Origin: CANNDT01 sp945876205
Lineage (GTDB): Bacteria; Acidobacteriota; Vicinamibacteria; Vicinamibacterales; UBA2999
Assembly (NCBI GenBank): GCA_947503365.1
Contig: CANNDT010000070.1
Coordinates: 1-22,980 of the forward strand
Reading direction: 5' to 3'
Length of the DNA: 22,980 nucleotides
Shown here: positions 22,359-22,980 of the stretch, one piece after another
Numbering within the stretch: the first letter of the stretch is position 1
How the letters are laid out: every line of letters starts with the position of its first letter
Translations under genes and position numbers: made by a program
The notes under the pieces: model-generated
Database searches by the model: none
Told to the model about the DNA's origin: nothing
Seen by the model: the letters and a program-made list of their open reading frames with translations, nothing else

Positions 22359-22822
22359 AGTACACGCTCGACACGAACATCTTCATCGACGGCTTCCGAA
22401 ACGAGGAAGCGCAGGGCCGGGTGTTTGCCTTTCTCAACCGTGCGCTTCCGTTTATCTACTTGAGCGCCGTCGTGATGCAGGAGCTCGCCGCAGGCGCGCG
22501 GACGGCTGAAGCGGCGCGCGACGTGCAGCAGGGAGTATTCGAACCGTTTGAACGACGCCGGCGTGTGTTTGCGCCGTCCAGTGCAGCGTTCGCCGAGAGC
22601 GGCCGTGTTCTCGCCGCGCTTGCCGCAAATGAAGGTTGGCAGATGCTGGACGATAAGCCCTCGCTTCTCAACGACGCGCTGATCGCGGTGTCCTGCCGCG
22701 AGCAGGGCATCACGCTCATCACGAAGGACGGAGATTTCAAGCGCCTGTCCCCGTTCGTCAGAGGCTTTCGCTACGCGGCGCCCTGGCCTTCGTCCAGCGC
22801 CAGCCTTCCCCGTACGGAGTAA
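22355..22822 (+). CDS. PIN-domain ribonuclease toxin (VapC-like)
   Basis: This 155-residue protein has Asp6 (YTLDTNIFIDGF), Glu43 (MQELAAGART), Asp107 (LLNDALIAVSC) and Asp125 (LITKDGDFKRL), the full PIN acidic set, so it is predicted to be an active Mg2+-dependent RNase. It starts with GTG within the antitoxin stop. The last 15 residues (PWPSSSASLPRTE) are low-complexity and probably not part of the fold. This pair is unrelated in antitoxin type to the other two in the window. Confidence 0.85.
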   Translation: MKYTLDTNIFIDGFRNEEAQGRVFAFLNRALPFIYLSAVVMQELAAGARTAEAARDVQQGVFEPFERRRRVFAPSSAAFAESGRVLAALAANEGWQMLDDKPSLLNDALIAVSCREQGITLITKDGDFKRLSPFVRGFRYAAPWPSSSASLPRTE

Positions 22823-22860
22823 AGGGAGGTCCGCGATATGCGCGATTCCCAGCCCGCCGA

Positions 22861-22980
22861 TCACGTCGCGCGGTCGCGGAGCATCGCCAGCGTCTGCGCC
22901 CACTCATCGCGGTGGGCCGTCGGCTGCAACAGTGGATCGATCGGGAGCACCCACCCCGCGCAGCCAGATCCGGTATGTGC
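22861..22980 (-). CDS. C-terminal end of a minus-strand protein (rest beyond the window)
   Basis: Read on the minus strand from 22980, an open frame of 39 codons ends in TGA at 22861-22863. The residues (GWVLPIDPLLQP, DEWAQTLAMLRDRAT) look like a real protein end. They recall the last helices of large acidobacterial TPR or kinase-TPR proteins, which often finish in this style, but the stretch is too short for a firm family. It converges on the PIN gene with a 38-base gap. Confidence 0.5.
   Translation of the reverse strand, partial: AHTGSGCAGWVLPIDPLLQPTAHRDEWAQTLAMLRDRAT

Noticed and set aside
22838..22980. Plus-strand start with a good AGGGAGG ribosome site after the third PIN gene
   Set aside because: The encoded residues are not protein-like, whereas the opposite strand reads as a natural protein C-terminus. 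Kept as unlikely.
1..22980. CRISPR array, rRNA operon, insertion sequence or integrase
   Set aside because: I looked for regularly spaced repeats, rRNA-like stretches and transposase or recombinase motifs and saw none. The repeats found are isolated, paired or coding.

Overview
The window is GC-rich and its gene content points to a soil-type Acidobacteriota genome, probably of the Vicinamibacterales kind. The evidence is large Oar-like TonB-dependent receptors with an N-terminal carboxypeptidase-regulatory-like domain, a eukaryotic-type Ser/Thr kinase joined to a PD40 propeller, DinB-fold proteins, several VapBC toxin-antitoxin pairs and short REP-like intergenic repeats. The taxonomic assignment is an inference from these families; there is no rRNA in the window.

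Region by region. (a) 1-1057: the 3' end of a DinB-family gene, then a Phd/YefM-type antitoxin and PIN toxin pair. A 31-base scrambled copy of the DinB gene lies directly across the toxin stop codon. (b) 1094-9162, all minus strand, reading from high to low coordinates: a nucleotidyltransferase-like protein, a TPM-domain (YgcG-like) protein, LemA, a DinB protein, a polytopic membrane protein, a TonB-dependent receptor and a small secreted protein. Spacing is tight (overlaps of 4 bases to gaps of about 60), so this looks like one long operon or two adjoining ones. (c) 9163-9280: an intergenic pair of inverted REP-like units, then the plus-strand YvcK/CofD-like gene (9281-10279). (d) 10298-12578: a TonB-dependent receptor gene that has lost its plug and regulatory domain. 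Its ribosome site and signal peptide survive in a different reading frame from the barrel. (e) 12603-16963, minus strand: a secreted, cysteine-free, duplicated carboxymuconolactone-decarboxylase-like protein followed by a full-length TonB-dependent receptor. (f) 17191-17901: a helical protein of unknown function. (g) 18094-22025: a decayed stretch bounded by two tRNA-Asn-derived sequences. It contains an antitoxin/PIN pair and a kinase-propeller gene broken twice (missing N-lobe, poly-C frameshift) and flanked by near-identical direct repeats. (h) 22089-22822: a third antitoxin/PIN pair, then the tail of a minus-strand gene that runs off the window.

Working together: LemA and TPM proteins are often neighbours and are envelope-associated. 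Each intact receptor shares an operon with a small secreted protein, which suggests uptake or processing of unknown outer substrates. The right quarter has the look of a genomic scrapyard: TA pairs, a tRNA pseudogene, a partial tRNA copy and a pseudokinase gene, but no recognisable integrase or transposase. I did not find a clearly new multi-gene system. The most unusual signals are the tRNA-Asn with a hairpin-like insertion in its T arm, the REP pair with compensatory stem changes, the signal-peptide region built from a dispersed CTTCGTG repeat, and the DinB fragment at the vapC stop.
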